Below are positions 16,813-26,922 of a stretch of DNA of 64,000 bases, one piece after another. Location: contig JAOARG010000062.1 of the NCBI GenBank assembly GCA_025210655.1, forward strand, positions 1 through 64,000, given 5' to 3'. The stretch comes from Bacillota bacterium (GTDB lineage: Bacteria > Bacillota > Clostridia > Peptostreptococcales > Acidaminobacteraceae). Under the pieces are notes generated by a model. The model saw nothing but the letters and a program-made list of their open reading frames with translations. It searched no databases and was not told the origin of the DNA. Every line of letters begins with the position of its first letter. Position 1 is the first letter of the stretch. Made by a program: the position numbers and the translations under genes.

Positions 16813-18375
16813 TTACTTAGCGTAATCTATAACTCTAGTCTCTCTTACCATGTGAACTTTAATTTGTCCTGGATAATCTAATTCTTCTTCAACTCTCTTA
16901 GAAATATCCCTAGCAAGAAGTACCATATCATCATCAGTTACTTTATCAGGTACAACCATAATTCTGATTTCTCTACCTGCTTGAATAGCGAATGACTTCT
17001 CAACACCGTCATATGAATTAGAGATATTCTCAAGAGCCTCTAATCTCTTAATGTAAGTATCAAGTGTCTCTCTTCTAGCACCAGGTCTAGCTGCAGAAAT
17101 TGCATCAGCCGCTGTAACTAATACAGCTTCGATAGTTTCTGGCTCGTAGTCTCCATGGTGTGTAGACATCGCATGAATAACATCCGGTGATTCTTTATAT
17201 TTCTTAAGTAGGTTCATACCTATTTCTATGTGTGTTCCTTCTATTTCATGGTCAATTGACTTACCAATATCATGTAATAGTCCAGCTCTTTTTGCAAGTC
17301 TTACGTCTACACCAAGTTCTGCTGCCATTATACCTGCTAGGTGAGCAACCTCAAGCGAGTGCTTTAGAACAACCTGACCGTAACTTGTTCTAAATTTAAG
17401 TCTTCCTAATAATTTAATAAGTTCAGGGTGAATATTTAGGATGCCAACTTCAAATGCAGCATTTTCACCTTCTTCTTTAATTTGTTCATCAATTTCTTTC
17501 TTCGCTTTATCAACCATTTCCTCAATTCTAGCTGGATGAATACGTCCATCTAAAATAAGTTTTTCTAGAGCTAATCTAGCAACCTCTCTTCTGATTGGAT
17601 CAAATGATGATAGAATTACTGCTTCTGGTGTATCATCAATAATTAGATCTACTCCTGTAAGTGTTTCTAAAGCTCTGATATTTCTACCTTCTCTACCAAT
17701 GATTCTACCCTTCATTTCATCATTAGGTAAAGTTACTACAGATACTGTAGATTCAGAAACATAGTCAGCGGCACATTTTTGAATAGCAAAAGCGATGATT
17801 TCTCTAGCCTTCTTTTGAGCCGTATCTTTAGCTTGCTGCTCCATGTTTTTAATCATAACAACAGTCTCATGCTTAACTTCCTTTTTAACATCAGTTAAAA
17901 GTTGGTTCTTAGCATCTTCAACCGTAAGTCCAGAAACTCTCTCAAGCTCTTGTAACTGCTTGTCGAAAATTTCAGAAACTTCTTCTTCTTTAGCTTTAAG
18001 CTTTTTATCTTTATTATTAATTTCTTGCTCTTTTTTCTCAAGTTGATGAGATTTCTTATCTAAAGACTCTTCCTTTTGAAGATTACGTCTTTCAAGTCTT
18101 TGAATCTCATTACGTCTTTCCTTAGTTTCTCTATCTAATTCAGATCTCTTATCATGGATTTCCTCTTTAGCTTCAAGTAATCTCTCTTTTTTAACTGTCT
18201 CGGCTGTTTTCTTTGCTTCTATAATAATGTTCTGAGCCTGAATCTCTGCGCTAGCGATTTTCTTTTCACCAATAGTTTTTCTATAATAATATCCGATACC
18301 AAAACAAGTCGGTATAGATAGAACTAAGCTGCTTAATAGTACTATATTCGTATTAATTTGTTTCACCTCCGGCAT
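16813..18375 (-). CDS. rny: Ribonuclease Y
   Basis: RNase Y is the membrane-bound endoribonuclease that starts mRNA decay in many Firmicutes. The 520-residue protein has an N-terminal membrane helix (about 10-30), a long charged coiled coil (about 35-180), a KH domain ([13 protein letters not shown]) and an HD domain with [12 protein letters not shown]. The start is uncertain. ATG 18375 has no upstream binding site, yet GGAGGTG lies inside codons 3-4, so translation may really begin just downstream at a non-ATG codon (ATT at 18357). It is monocistronic with a strong terminator. Confidence 0.97.
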   Translation of the reverse strand: MPEVKQINTNIVLLSSLVLSIPTCFGIGYYYRKTIGEKKIASAEIQAQNIIIEAKKTAETVKKERLLEAKEEIHDKRSELDRETKERRNEIQRLERRNLQKEESLDKKSHQLEKKEQEINNKDKKLKAKEEEVSEIFDKQLQELERVSGLTVEDAKNQLLTDVKKEVKHETVVMIKNMEQQAKDTAQKKAREIIAFAIQKCAADYVSESTVSVVTLPNDEMKGRIIGREGRNIRALETLTGVDLIIDDTPEAVILSSFDPIRREVARLALEKLILDGRIHPARIEEMVDKAKKEIDEQIKEEGENAAFEVGILNIHPELIKLLGRLKFRTSYGQVVLKHSLEVAHLAGIMAAELGVDVRLAKRAGLLHDIGKSIDHEIEGTHIEIGMNLLKKYKESPDVIHAMSTHHGDYEPETIEAVLVTAADAISAARPGARRETLDTYIKRLEALENISNSYDGVEKSFAIQAGREIRIMVVPDKVTDDDMVLLARDISKRVEEELDYPGQIKVHMVRETRVIDYAK

Positions 18376-18539
18376 TTATTATTTCGTAAAAAAGTTTTAT
18401 TTAAAGTATTGATATTTCTTTGATACACCATCTTATACAATTGTATCTTTTTTTGAGTGTATTGTCAATATGGGGAAATGAGGCATTTCCCACAATTACT
18501 TAGTCTGATTGTTGGGTTGTCTGATTGTCAGATGGATGT

Positions 18540-18625
18540 GGCTGAAAAGGGGAATCACACTAGACTTCGTTAGTACTAGGGGAATCAATCTTGTAGGAAA
18601 GATTTTGGTGAAAGGGAAAAACTAT
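18540..18625. repeat. Structured repeat E, copy 1
   Basis: A ~80-bp unit: AAAAGGGGAATC, a stem-loop closed by CAC/GTA-like ends, GGGGAATC, then AATCTTG/AAAGATT (one mismatch) and GGTGAAAGGG. Copies 2 and 3 follow. Confidence 0.7.
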
Positions 18626-18652
18626 AATTCCTTTGATTTATCTATTTGCGTT

Positions 18653-18817
18653 TGACCACATATTGAAATTGGGGGCTCTCCTAGAAGTTGAGACTAATCT
18701 AGTGGCCTGATTTCGCTTTTGTAGTTTTTCTTATCCCTATTTCTGAGCTAAATCAACTCTCTATGGCCGTCATTCTATTAAGGGAGAGTCCGATTTTTGT
18801 ATTCAGGTCATTTTTAT
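18653..18817. repeat. MITE-like direct repeat D, copy 1
   Basis: A ~165-bp segment that recurs in the same orientation at 19188-19352 with scattered substitutions. Its ends are imperfect inverted repeats (about AAATYGGGGGCTCTCCTA with TAGG-GAGAGTCCGATTT). There is no coding potential. Confidence 0.75.
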
Positions 18818-18834
18818 CTAGGTGTAATCTCAAA

Positions 18835-18912
18835 GCTGAAAAGGGAAATCGCACTAGACTTCTTTAGTGCTGGTGAAATCAATCTTGTAAACAAGATTTA
18901 GGGGAAAAGGAA
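18835..18912. repeat. Structured repeat E, copy 2
   Basis: Stems GCAC/GTGC (18851-18854, 18867-18870) and AATCTTG/CAAGATT (18881-18887, 18892-18898), ending in AGGGGAAAAGG. Confidence 0.75.
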
Positions 18913-18934
18913 GAACTTAAGAACTAAATGTACT

Positions 18935-19012
18935 ACCCTTTCACCTTATTTTGCTTACAAAATTAATTCCCCTAGCACAAGAAAATTGTGCGATTCCCCT
19001 TTTCCCCTAAAG
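18935..19012. repeat. Structured repeat E, copy 3 (inverted)
   Basis: The reverse complement of the E unit. Its second stem is AATTTTG/CAAAATT where copy 2 has AATCTTG/CAAGATT, so a C-G pair is replaced by T-A with pairing kept. The first stem is longer (GCACAA/TTGTGC). Confidence 0.75.
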
Positions 19013-19165
19013 TATCTACTGTTACTGTTTCAAGACGGCCTGTAAAGTCATATGCAAATTGGGTGATATTGCCGTTTTGGTCTGTTTTGAAGATTTGTTT
19101 CCGTCAGTGTCATAGATGAATGTAACTGTCTCTATGTTTTCATTGTCATAATAGGCGAATTCTGT
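19011..19165 (-). pseudogene. RHS/YD-repeat protein fragment
   Basis: On the minus strand two overlapping frames read FAYYDNENIETVTFIYDTDG and then TDQNGNITQFAYDFTGRLET. These are typical consecutive YD repeats of RHS-type surface or toxin proteins. A frameshift near 19091-19101 separates the two frames, and both sides run into repeats D and E, so this is a non-functional remnant. Confidence 0.8.
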
Positions 19166-19187
19166 TTACAGCAGTACTAACGAAGCT

Positions 19188-19352
19188 GACCAAATTTTGA
19201 AATCGGGGGCTCTCCTAGAAGTTGTGACTAATCTCGTGGCCTGATTTCGCTTTTGTAGTTATTCTTATCCCTTCTCCAGAGCTAAATCAACTCTCTAAGA
19301 TTGTCATTCTATTAGGTGAGAGTCCGATTTTTGTATTCAGGTCATTTTTTAT
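19188..19352. repeat. MITE-like direct repeat D, copy 2
   Basis: The second copy of repeat D, starting next to the YD-repeat remnant and ending just before the SLH gene's terminator. Terminal inverted repeats are AAATCGGGGGCTCTCCTA (about 19199-19216) and TAGGTGAGAGTCCGATTT (19313-19330). Confidence 0.75.
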
Positions 19353-19377
19353 AGGGTATTCATTCTATTTAAATAAA

Positions 19378-19412
19378 AAGAATCCTATACTAATATTTAG
19401 CATAAGATTCTT
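19378..19412 (-). terminator. Terminator of the SLH protein gene
   Basis: aagaatc (19378-19384) pairs with gattctt (19406-19412) across a long AT-rich loop, followed on the minus strand by TTTTTATTT. A weak but well-placed candidate, 41 nt after the stop. Confidence 0.5.
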
Positions 19413-19452
19413 ATTATAGTTATATCTATTTATCCGCAATTAAGCAGTACTC

Positions 19453-22400
19453 CTACTGCATATTACTTTTCATTATGTTGTAAAGTGCGTTTGCCAACTC
19501 TGCTCTGCTGGCGTTTTCTTTTGGGCATAGTCCTGTTTTTCTTGCATTAACAATTTGACAATTCATCATCTTTTCTACACTTTTTTTGGCGTATGGTGAT
19601 ATTTTTTTGCAGTCTTCAAATTTTTCATATGTTTTATCTACTTTTTTGATATTTGGATAGCTGTCTGATATTGTTAGTGCTCTTGATAAGAGTACCATCA
19701 TATCTTGACGTGTAAGTGGATCTTTTGGTCTAAACTGATTGTTTTCACAACCGTTTATTAAGTTTAGTTCCTTGCATAAGGCTATTGCTTTGGCATAGTC
19801 CACACTACTATCTATATCGTCAAATATTTTTTGGTTAATTGTTTCAATGGTAGCCTTGCTTTTACTTTCAAAGTTAAAATAGCTTGTCAATATACTTATG
19901 GCTTCTGCTCGGCTAATGGTGCCATCTGGTCTGAACTGTTCTTCATTTACACCTTCTAGTATTTTTCTTGCTGTTAATGCCTCGATTGATTCTTTTGCCC
20001 AGTGATTTTCAATGTCTTTGTAGTTGTTATCTACATACATTGCTCCGTATTCACTTAAGTGTTTTGTTTTAAATCTTAGTTTTCCATCGCTGTAATAACT
20101 TGACTCGAGTATCTCAAAATTACCTTTACCATCAAAGTAGACTGCAACAAATTTGTGATCTTCTAATGTATATTTTTTATCCAAAGATATTGTTATATCA
20201 ATATCTTTACTTCCATTCCAATCTACATTTTCTCCATTGACTTTTAAAGATATATTATAAATCGGCATATCTTTTATTTTCTCTTTGTCCTTCTCTGACA
20301 GGCCTAATAATTCTGTCTTTGCTGGCTCCATAATGAGTTCTACTTCTTTTTCTTTTTTTGTAAACATATCGTTATTTAAAGTTACTTGTAAATCCTTGTT
20401 CTCAACTGTTAGTCTTACCTGATTATTGTTACTAATAAATTTGCTTGGTAATTTAAAATCTGCTTTACCTTTTCTTGTTGCCTTTGCCTTAACATTTACA
20501 CTTATTATTCCCGATTTATTGGCTTTGGCTTTCTTGATTTCATCATTGGCTTTTTCTGTAGTTGTTTTAGGTTCTTTCTTACTACTGTTTTTCTTCGAAC
20601 TACTTTTAGAGCTACTATGGGAAGATGAGGCTTTTGATCCCGAGGAAGGAGTTGTTTCTGTAACAATACCTTTTACTACTTCAATATTGCATATTGGAGC
20701 AGATACATTATCGTCATTGTCTAGGTTATTTGGTAACTGGACCCAGCTAGCTGTAAATAAATATTTACCAGACTCTTTGCTGTTGTAACCATCTGTATCT
20801 GTCCAGTTTACTCCTATGCTTGCTGTACTTCCATCCTCAAGTTTTACAAGTATCTCCTTCGGCAAAGCATTTAGTACATTATTACTTGTTTTGTATTGTA
20901 CATTATTATGTGCTATATCGCCTGTTTGGGTCAGCTCTACTAAATCATAGCTTACTATACTCTTACTCGAAGAAGGTTTAGATGTAAAATTAGGTAACCC
21001 TAGAACAAGTCCTAATACTTCAGTATCCCCTTTTTTCGGGGTATTTAATACTTTTTCAATGGCGATAAAAGCTTCTCCCCTTAAGACTTGGCTTTCGTCT
21101 ACAAATGAAACATCGATATCTAATTCTGCAACTTTTGTATCAATATCTGAAATGTCTACCTTATATCCCAGTACTTGTAGAAGCATCATATTGAATTCTG
21201 AGGCATTTAATGGGTCCTTTGGTCTGAATGTATCACCTGAACCACTAGAAGTTATCCACCCTTTATGTTCTGCAAAAGCAACATATGGTGAGTACCAAGA
21301 GTCCTTAGGAACATCTGAGAATGTCGAAGGATTCGGGTAGGCCTCAGCTTCATCACTAAGTCCATGTAACTTAGAAATGATACATATATATGTTTCCCGC
21401 AGCAGTGGTGATTTTTCATTAAATCCATTAGCAGAATTTGCTATAATTCCGTAAGATTCCAACTCTATTGCAGCTTTGGTCTCCAAGCTTTCATGAGTTG
21501 AACTTGATTTTTCAATAATCACCTCAGATACAGAACTATCGACTTTAGATATATTACTTCCATTTACACTATTATTGCTGTTTGTAACTTCACAATAATA
21601 GTAATGTGTTCCTACACTTTCAGTATTTACTGAATAGCTAGCTGTTGCTTGAGTTAAAGTCTTTGGATTTGATTTATTTTTGTCATCTACGCTATACCAC
21701 TCATAAGTAATTTTTCCACCATCACTGACTGTTGCTGCTAAGTCTAAGGAAACATTATCTCCAACTTGGCAAGTTATGTCGGCTAAGTTATTAGTAATAC
21801 TAGGTTTTTCTGCATTTACCAATGGTGCTGAAGTTACTGTTACGGTCCACTCTTGACTTGTCCCGTCTTCTGATACTACAGTGTATACTAGGGGATTTGT
21901 GAAATCGTGTGCTACATTACTTGATGGATTTATTGTTGCCTTTGGTGATACTTCTATTGTTGGACTTAAGTTTGATATATCAGTTTCACTAGATACTTCA
22001 ATACTTACTGTGTGTCCTGTAGTATTTATATCTGCTAGCTTTGTCTGTTGATCTAAGGAAAAACTGATAATCTCATTTTTATTACTCTTCACGGGGAGCA
22101 CAGTACCCTCTGCTAGATAACCATTCTCTAGATAATACTTAATATTATGGTCTCTCAAATAATATTGAATACCTGCTCCTACTCCTACTCCGAACCAAGG
22201 CTGTACATTCCCAGATTTTACTTCAAAAGGTTTTACTACTATATACTCTTGATATGGCCTTATTTCCCTAGTTCCAGGAGTCAATGACCTATCCTTATAA
22301 TCCACTCCCTTTGGATATAAGTACTGACTATTTGGATGTCCATACATATCTAATAAACTTCCTACTTCAAGATTTATCATTTTTTCAGTAGCTTCAACAA

Positions 22401-22836
22401 ATCCATAATTATCAGGCCAAATATAGCTGATATAGTAAATTGGACTAGGTGAGTCAAGATTTTTTGCTTTTCTAATTGCAAAACGATTCATCCATCCACC
22501 TTTTGTTGCAATCAATAACCTTACTTGCTCTACTGTAATATTTTTATCAGGCTCTTGCCACCTTTCTTTTGCATAGGTCATGGATAGCAAATCATATACG
22601 TTCTCATCCACAAAATCTCTAAAACTTGATCTAGCAATTACTGTATATGCATCGTAAATTGTATATGATGCATCAAAATCTCTTATTACTGCTTCATAAT
22701 TTGTTTCATCCTCCACCGCTGCACAATAATTAATATTGCTTATACCTTGGGTCATGTATATCATCAAAAAAAGTAGCGAAATTATTAGAGCTCTTTTATG
22801 AAATATACATCTTATATTATTACTCTTTTTACACAT
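19453..22836 (-). CDS. Large S-layer homology (SLH) domain surface protein
   Basis: This 1127-residue protein would be secreted and anchored to the cell wall. It has a signal peptide at about 1-40, a roughly 180-residue N-terminal region of unknown fold, a DUF5018-like beta domain (VSIEVSSETDISNLSPTIEV..YTVVSEDGTSQEWTVTV, about 265-340), an Ig-like domain (YEWYSVDDK..YYYCEVTN), an internal SLH pair (FSDVPKDSWYSPYVAFAEHKG), a second Ig-like segment, a Ser/Lys-rich linker near 750-780, and three C-terminal SLH motifs (YKDIENHWAKESIEAL; IFDDIDSS; FEDCKKISPYAKKSVEKMM). SLH repeats bind pyruvylated wall polymers. ATG follows AAGGAGAT. The gene lies directly downstream of a LuxR-type regulator that probably controls it. 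Confidence 0.93.
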   Translation of the reverse strand: MCKKSNNIRCIFHKRALIISLLFLMIYMTQGISNINYCAAVEDETNYEAVIRDFDASYTIYDAYTVIARSSFRDFVDENVYDLLSMTYAKERWQEPDKNITVEQVRLLIATKGGWMNRFAIRKAKNLDSPSPIYYISYIWPDNYGFVEATEKMINLEVGSLLDMYGHPNSQYLYPKGVDYKDRSLTPGTREIRPYQEYIVVKPFEVKSGNVQPWFGVGVGAGIQYYLRDHNIKYYLENGYLAEGTVLPVKSNKNEIISFSLDQQTKLADINTTGHTVSIEVSSETDISNLSPTIEVSPKATINPSSNVAHDFTNPLVYTVVSEDGTSQEWTVTVTSAPLVNAEKPSITNNLADITCQVGDNVSLDLAATVSDGGKITYEWYSVDDKNKSNPKTLTQATASYSVNTESVGTHYYYCEVTNSNNSVNGSNISKVDSSVSEVIIEKSSSTHESLETKAAIELESYGIIANSANGFNEKSPLLRETYICIISKLHGLSDEAEAYPNPSTFSDVPKDSWYSPYVAFAEHKGWITSSGSGDTFRPKDPLNASEFNMMLLQVLGYKVDISDIDTKVAELDIDVSFVDESQVLRGEAFIAIEKVLNTPKKGDTEVLGLVLGLPNFTSKPSSSKSIVSYDLVELTQTGDIAHNNVQYKTSNNVLNALPKEILVKLEDGSTASIGVNWTDTDGYNSKESGKYLFTASWVQLPNNLDNDDNVSAPICNIEVVKGIVTETTPSSGSKASSSHSSSKSSSKKNSSKKEPKTTTEKANDEIKKAKANKSGIISVNVKAKATRKGKADFKLPSKFISNNNQVRLTVENKDLQVTLNNDMFTKKEKEVELIMEPAKTELLGLSEKDKEKIKDMPIYNISLKVNGENVDWNGSKDIDITISLDKKYTLEDHKFVAVYFDGKGNFEILESSYYSDGKLRFKTKHLSEYGAMYVDNNYKDIENHWAKESIEALTARKILEGVNEEQFRPDGTISRAEAISILTSYFNFESKSKATIETINQKIFDDIDSSVDYAKAIALCKELNLINGCENNQFRPKDPLTRQDMMVLLSRALTISDSYPNIKKVDKTYEKFEDCKKISPYAKKSVEKMMNCQIVNARKTGLCPKENASRAELANALYNIMKSNMQ

Positions 22837-22975
22837 TATGTAATCTCCTTTGTATTTTTCTTAATCATATATGATTTTTTAATCAACTTCATCTATCTAA
22901 AGTTATATTTTCGATAAAAAATCATCTTACAAAGGAGTGTATCTTTATACTTGCTAAACTCTATATATTAAACTA

Positions 22976-25900
22976 TTATAGAATGTTCAATTCTTTTGCC
23001 ACGATGATCGCTTTTCTTCTATTATTAACATCTAATTTGGAATAAATACTGTTTAGGTGAGATTTTACTGTACCTATTGATATTGACTCTATCTCACTTA
23101 TTCTTTTATTTGACTCCCCACTAGACAGATATTTTAGTATTTCAATTTCTCTAGGAGTAAGCATTTTAATGTCCTTATTGCTATAGCACCCATACCTATC
23201 ATTGTTTATTCTTTTTATCTTATATATAAGAATTGGTGTGAATAGATTTAATAAATCTCTTACTATATTTTCATTTTCCTTTCTTGTTTCTATATAAAAG
23301 CTTCCTACTTCTACTCCCAGTGCCTTTATGGGTGAGGCTAGAAGTAATTTTTCATTATCAATTTTTTTGCTAATGGTATCAGAAAGCCTTATGGACATAA
23401 ATAGCAACTCTCTGTCTAGTAAGGATTTTTCATTAACTATTTTTAGGGGTGTATAATGTACAACACCCACTGAATCATTTTTCTCATATGCAATTTTATA
23501 TCTATGATCTTCCTTAAACAAAACACATGCATAGCTGCATAGTTTTTTATCAACTATCTTATTAAGAAAACATTCAAAGGCTTCTTTTTCATTCATACTT
23601 TTCATATCTTGTAACAAGTAATAATAGCTAAAATTGGTCGATGTTTCAAGATTATCGTTAACATCTTTTACTACAGATTGAGTATAATTTTGAATCGAAC
23701 TAGCGAATCCAAATGTATAGAAATTCTCAAGGTCTAGCATATTTGAGCATATTTCACCTAGTCTATATCCTATGACTAATAACAAGTGATTTTCCCTCTC
23801 TTTTGCTATTGATATACCTTTATTAACATATGCAATTGATATATCTTTGTCTCCAAATATTTCTTCATACATAGCTTTGACTAAATAGTATCTAGACTTA
23901 TAATTGGAATTTTGACGATTGGCTATACTCCTTAGATAATTTATGTTAATATCAATGATTTTCTTATCTGACTGCTTTTGAGTAATATCCAGTTTATTAT
24001 AATTTTCTAACATAATTAATGTAGTAATAAATATCGTATCACTATAAATAATATGACCTTTCACTTCTTTGAAATATGCTTCTAATACTTTTATAGCCTC
24101 ATAAGCTTTCCTAATATGACCATTTATATAAGCAGCAACAATTCTAAACCAAATCCCTACCATTTCTTCGATTTTTATTTCTTTTAACTTTAAATCAATA
24201 CTTTCATAACCTAGTAGTTCTTTCGAAAAATTATCAAGTACTGATATTATATAGGTATTGCTAAATTGTATATCTGAAATTGAGATCATATCAAGCATGT
24301 CTATTCTAGATTTTATTTCAATAGAAGCCTGATTGATATTTTTGCCATTAATATAGTATGCAAACATCATGCTAGCAAGACTATATTGAAAATGATTGAT
24401 CATACCCTTTTCCAAACAGTTTTGATTATTTCTTTCTAATAGCTTGATAGTCTCAGAAATGTCGTTAGACCAATGGTGTACAAATGTTAGATAGAAGGCT
24501 ATACTCTCCTGAACAATTTCCTCTTCACTATCAAGATCTATATTCTTCATAATGACTTTTGATATTTGATCTCCAATTTCATAATTGTTAATAAGATTAA
24601 ACATTATGTAGGAGCATGCAATAAGGGAAAATAATTTGGTTATACTCCTTCCATCTTTTATAGCTATATCCGCGATTAATAACATACAATAATTAAAATG
24701 TTCATTGGATAGAATTCTTATAGATGGTATCATTCTGTACAATACATACTGTTCATCTATTTGGTTTTGGCTTTCATAATCCTCAAGACAAACATCAATA
24801 CTACTTAAATTATCTAAGTTTGAAAAGCTTGATACTAAATTATCCATTTTATCTATATTATATTCCATGCCAAGCAACTTCAACATTTTAATACCAATGT
24901 CCATTGCCTCCTGATGATTCCCAGAGTAGGCAAACATACTCATTTCTTCATCACAGATTTTTAGTAAGCTTGCCTTTCCTTTTAAATAATCTTTCATCTG
25001 ACTATATATTTTTTTTGCATTATCAAAGTCACCTAACAAGTAGTAACACTTTGCTAAATTAAGTTCAATCCTATCGTCATATATAGCTATATTTTTATCC
25101 ATAATCTCCTTGCAAAGTATCAATATATCTTTGGTTTTTTGGAAATCAACATTAAAATCAGATGCTTCACTCAAAATATTAAACCATTCTCTTGTTTCTT
25201 TTTCACTCCACTCGATATTTCTGCTATTCATTATCATTGTAACTAAGCTAGGCCATATACTTTTATCTATCTTATACGACTCAGTTAAATTTTGTGCAAT
25301 AGTATAACTGATATCTCTTTTTTGCTCTTTGTCTATACTCATGGAAATATACTCGAGAATAATATCATGTGTAAAACTATATCTATTTTCTGTAACAAAT
25401 ATTAATGATTTATCTACTAAATTCTTTATAATATTTTTTGTTTCCAGCTTAAATGTTTTTTCAAAATACGCTCTAGATATATCCCCACCAAAACATGACA
25501 AATACTCTAAAAATACTTTTTCATTACTACTTAAATCTGATATTCTTTCAATCATAATATCGTTGATATTTTCCGAGATATTGCTTTTTGTCAATTTATC
25601 TCCATGTACTATGTATTTCTTATCATTGTTCATCTCAATAATATTCTTCATAACGAGTTCATCTATAACTTTTGATATATAAAACGGATTTCCGAGTGTA
25701 ATACTAAATATATATTTTCCTAAGAAATCGAGATTCATTATCTCAGTATCTACTTGCTCACTTATTACTTTTTTTACTTCATCTTCGCTTAATGGACATA
25801 GATCTATGACACCATAAGTTTTTTCTTCCTTTTGAAGTCCCATAAATTCATCTCTATAAGATAAAATAATTTTTGTGTTTAGTGATTTATTCTTCAAAAG

Positions 25901-26425
25901 AGACTTGATAATATCAAGGGAATTATCATCAGTCCACTGTAGATCATCTAAATGAATACATAAGTCTTCAACATTGTTTCCTACAAGTCTAATAAACTTG
26001 CCAATGGCATTTCTTATTTTATATTTCTGTCTAGAATAATCTATTACTTGCTTAACTTTGATGTCTTTGAAAACTTTTAAGACTACATCTCCAAAAAAAG
26101 CAATATACTCAAGTTCATGTTCCAGTGAACTTCTCATTTGATATATTAATGGTTTGAATTTTTCCGTAGGTAAAATTAATACCTGCTTCATAATACTATC
26201 TATTAAACTTGTGATTAAGCTAAATTCCGTTATATACTGATGATGTTGCTTACAGGATACAAATGTTACTCTAGGATTACTCTTTGATATATTTGTAATT
26301 CCATAAGTTTTACCTATGCCTGACAATCCTTTTACTAACAGTACTTTTTTATCAGAGTCTTCTAGCAAACTATTTATCTCATTATGTAGTTTTTCTCTAC
26401 CTATAACCCTTTTAATATCTTTCAT
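22976..26425 (-). CDS. Large ATP-binding LuxR-family transcriptional regulator
   Basis: A 1149-residue STAND-type regulator resembling MalT/LAL proteins. An N-terminal AAA ATPase has Walker A GLSGIGKT (about 32-39) and Walker B LCIHLDDLQW. A long helical, TPR-like middle region (about 370-850) probably senses a ligand, and a GAF-like segment may follow (about 900-1060). The C-terminus is a LuxR helix-turn-helix (LTPREIEILKYLSSGESNKR..GTVKSHLNSIYSKL). ATG 26425 is preceded by GGGGAG; an in-frame TTG at 26467 is less likely. The gene is 139 bp upstream of the SLH protein gene on the same strand, making that gene the obvious candidate target. The inducer is unknown. Confidence 0.92.
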   Translation of the reverse strand: MKDIKRVIGREKLHNEINSLLEDSDKKVLLVKGLSGIGKTYGITNISKSNPRVTFVSCKQHHQYITEFSLITSLIDSIMKQVLILPTEKFKPLIYQMRSSLEHELEYIAFFGDVVLKVFKDIKVKQVIDYSRQKYKIRNAIGKFIRLVGNNVEDLCIHLDDLQWTDDNSLDIIKSLLKNKSLNTKIILSYRDEFMGLQKEEKTYGVIDLCPLSEDEVKKVISEQVDTEIMNLDFLGKYIFSITLGNPFYISKVIDELVMKNIIEMNNDKKYIVHGDKLTKSNISENINDIMIERISDLSSNEKVFLEYLSCFGGDISRAYFEKTFKLETKNIIKNLVDKSLIFVTENRYSFTHDIILEYISMSIDKEQKRDISYTIAQNLTESYKIDKSIWPSLVTMIMNSRNIEWSEKETREWFNILSEASDFNVDFQKTKDILILCKEIMDKNIAIYDDRIELNLAKCYYLLGDFDNAKKIYSQMKDYLKGKASLLKICDEEMSMFAYSGNHQEAMDIGIKMLKLLGMEYNIDKMDNLVSSFSNLDNLSSIDVCLEDYESQNQIDEQYVLYRMIPSIRILSNEHFNYCMLLIADIAIKDGRSITKLFSLIACSYIMFNLINNYEIGDQISKVIMKNIDLDSEEEIVQESIAFYLTFVHHWSNDISETIKLLERNNQNCLEKGMINHFQYSLASMMFAYYINGKNINQASIEIKSRIDMLDMISISDIQFSNTYIISVLDNFSKELLGYESIDLKLKEIKIEEMVGIWFRIVAAYINGHIRKAYEAIKVLEAYFKEVKGHIIYSDTIFITTLIMLENYNKLDITQKQSDKKIIDININYLRSIANRQNSNYKSRYYLVKAMYEEIFGDKDISIAYVNKGISIAKERENHLLLVIGYRLGEICSNMLDLENFYTFGFASSIQNYTQSVVKDVNDNLETSTNFSYYYLLQDMKSMNEKEAFECFLNKIVDKKLCSYACVLFKEDHRYKIAYEKNDSVGVVHYTPLKIVNEKSLLDRELLFMSIRLSDTISKKIDNEKLLLASPIKALGVEVGSFYIETRKENENIVRDLLNLFTPILIYKIKRINNDRYGCYSNKDIKMLTPREIEILKYLSSGESNKRISEIESISIGTVKSHLNSIYSKLDVNNRRKAIIVAKELNIL

Positions 26426-26619
26426 TCTAAGCTCCCCGTTCTTACTTCTTATTATAGTTTTATTCAATTATATCCTATTACAATACTTTTATATTTACTA
26501 GACAGGAATTGGTAAATATTTTGAAAGAAAGCTGCTCAATTTTTTTTAAACTAAAGCATCTCTTTACTCCATATTATCAAGAAAAATCTCTCCTTCTATT
26601 GTTATATTATCAGGAGTCT

Positions 26620-26850
26620 AAAGTAAATGTAAATCCTTCTAGGATAAATCAGGTAAGCTAATAAATATTAAATTCAAATGCTCCAATTCATTTAATATAT
26701 ATGGTTTTGCCTTAGCAAAAAGCATCCTTACGTTCCTTGACATTCACAGGCCAGACTTGAGCTGGGGTCGATTGATCTTTCAGGACATTGATTTAATATG
26801 AATCCTTCCCAATGGATATGACTTTTAATGGATTTACTTTAAGACGTCTT
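26620..26850. repeat. Mosaic repeat family F, copy 3 (inverted)
   Basis: Reverse-complement modules of 5940-6220: GATAAATCAGGTAAGCTAAT with AATATTAAATT (26643-26672), ACAGGCCAGACTTGAGCTGG (about 26746-26765) and GGATTTACTTTAA (26830-26842). The rest of the gap from 26426 to 26867 shows no gene. Confidence 0.65.
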
Positions 26851-26867
26851 AGTCCAGACAAAAAACA

Positions 26868-26899
26868 AAAGAGCCAAGGTGATTTTCCCTTGACTCTTT
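26868..26899 (-). terminator. Terminator of recA
   Basis: aaagagccaagg pairs with ccttgactcttt with one mismatch, followed by a T-rich run on the minus strand. Confidence 0.85.
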
Positions 26900-26922
26900 A
26901 TAAATATATAAACTAATTAATT

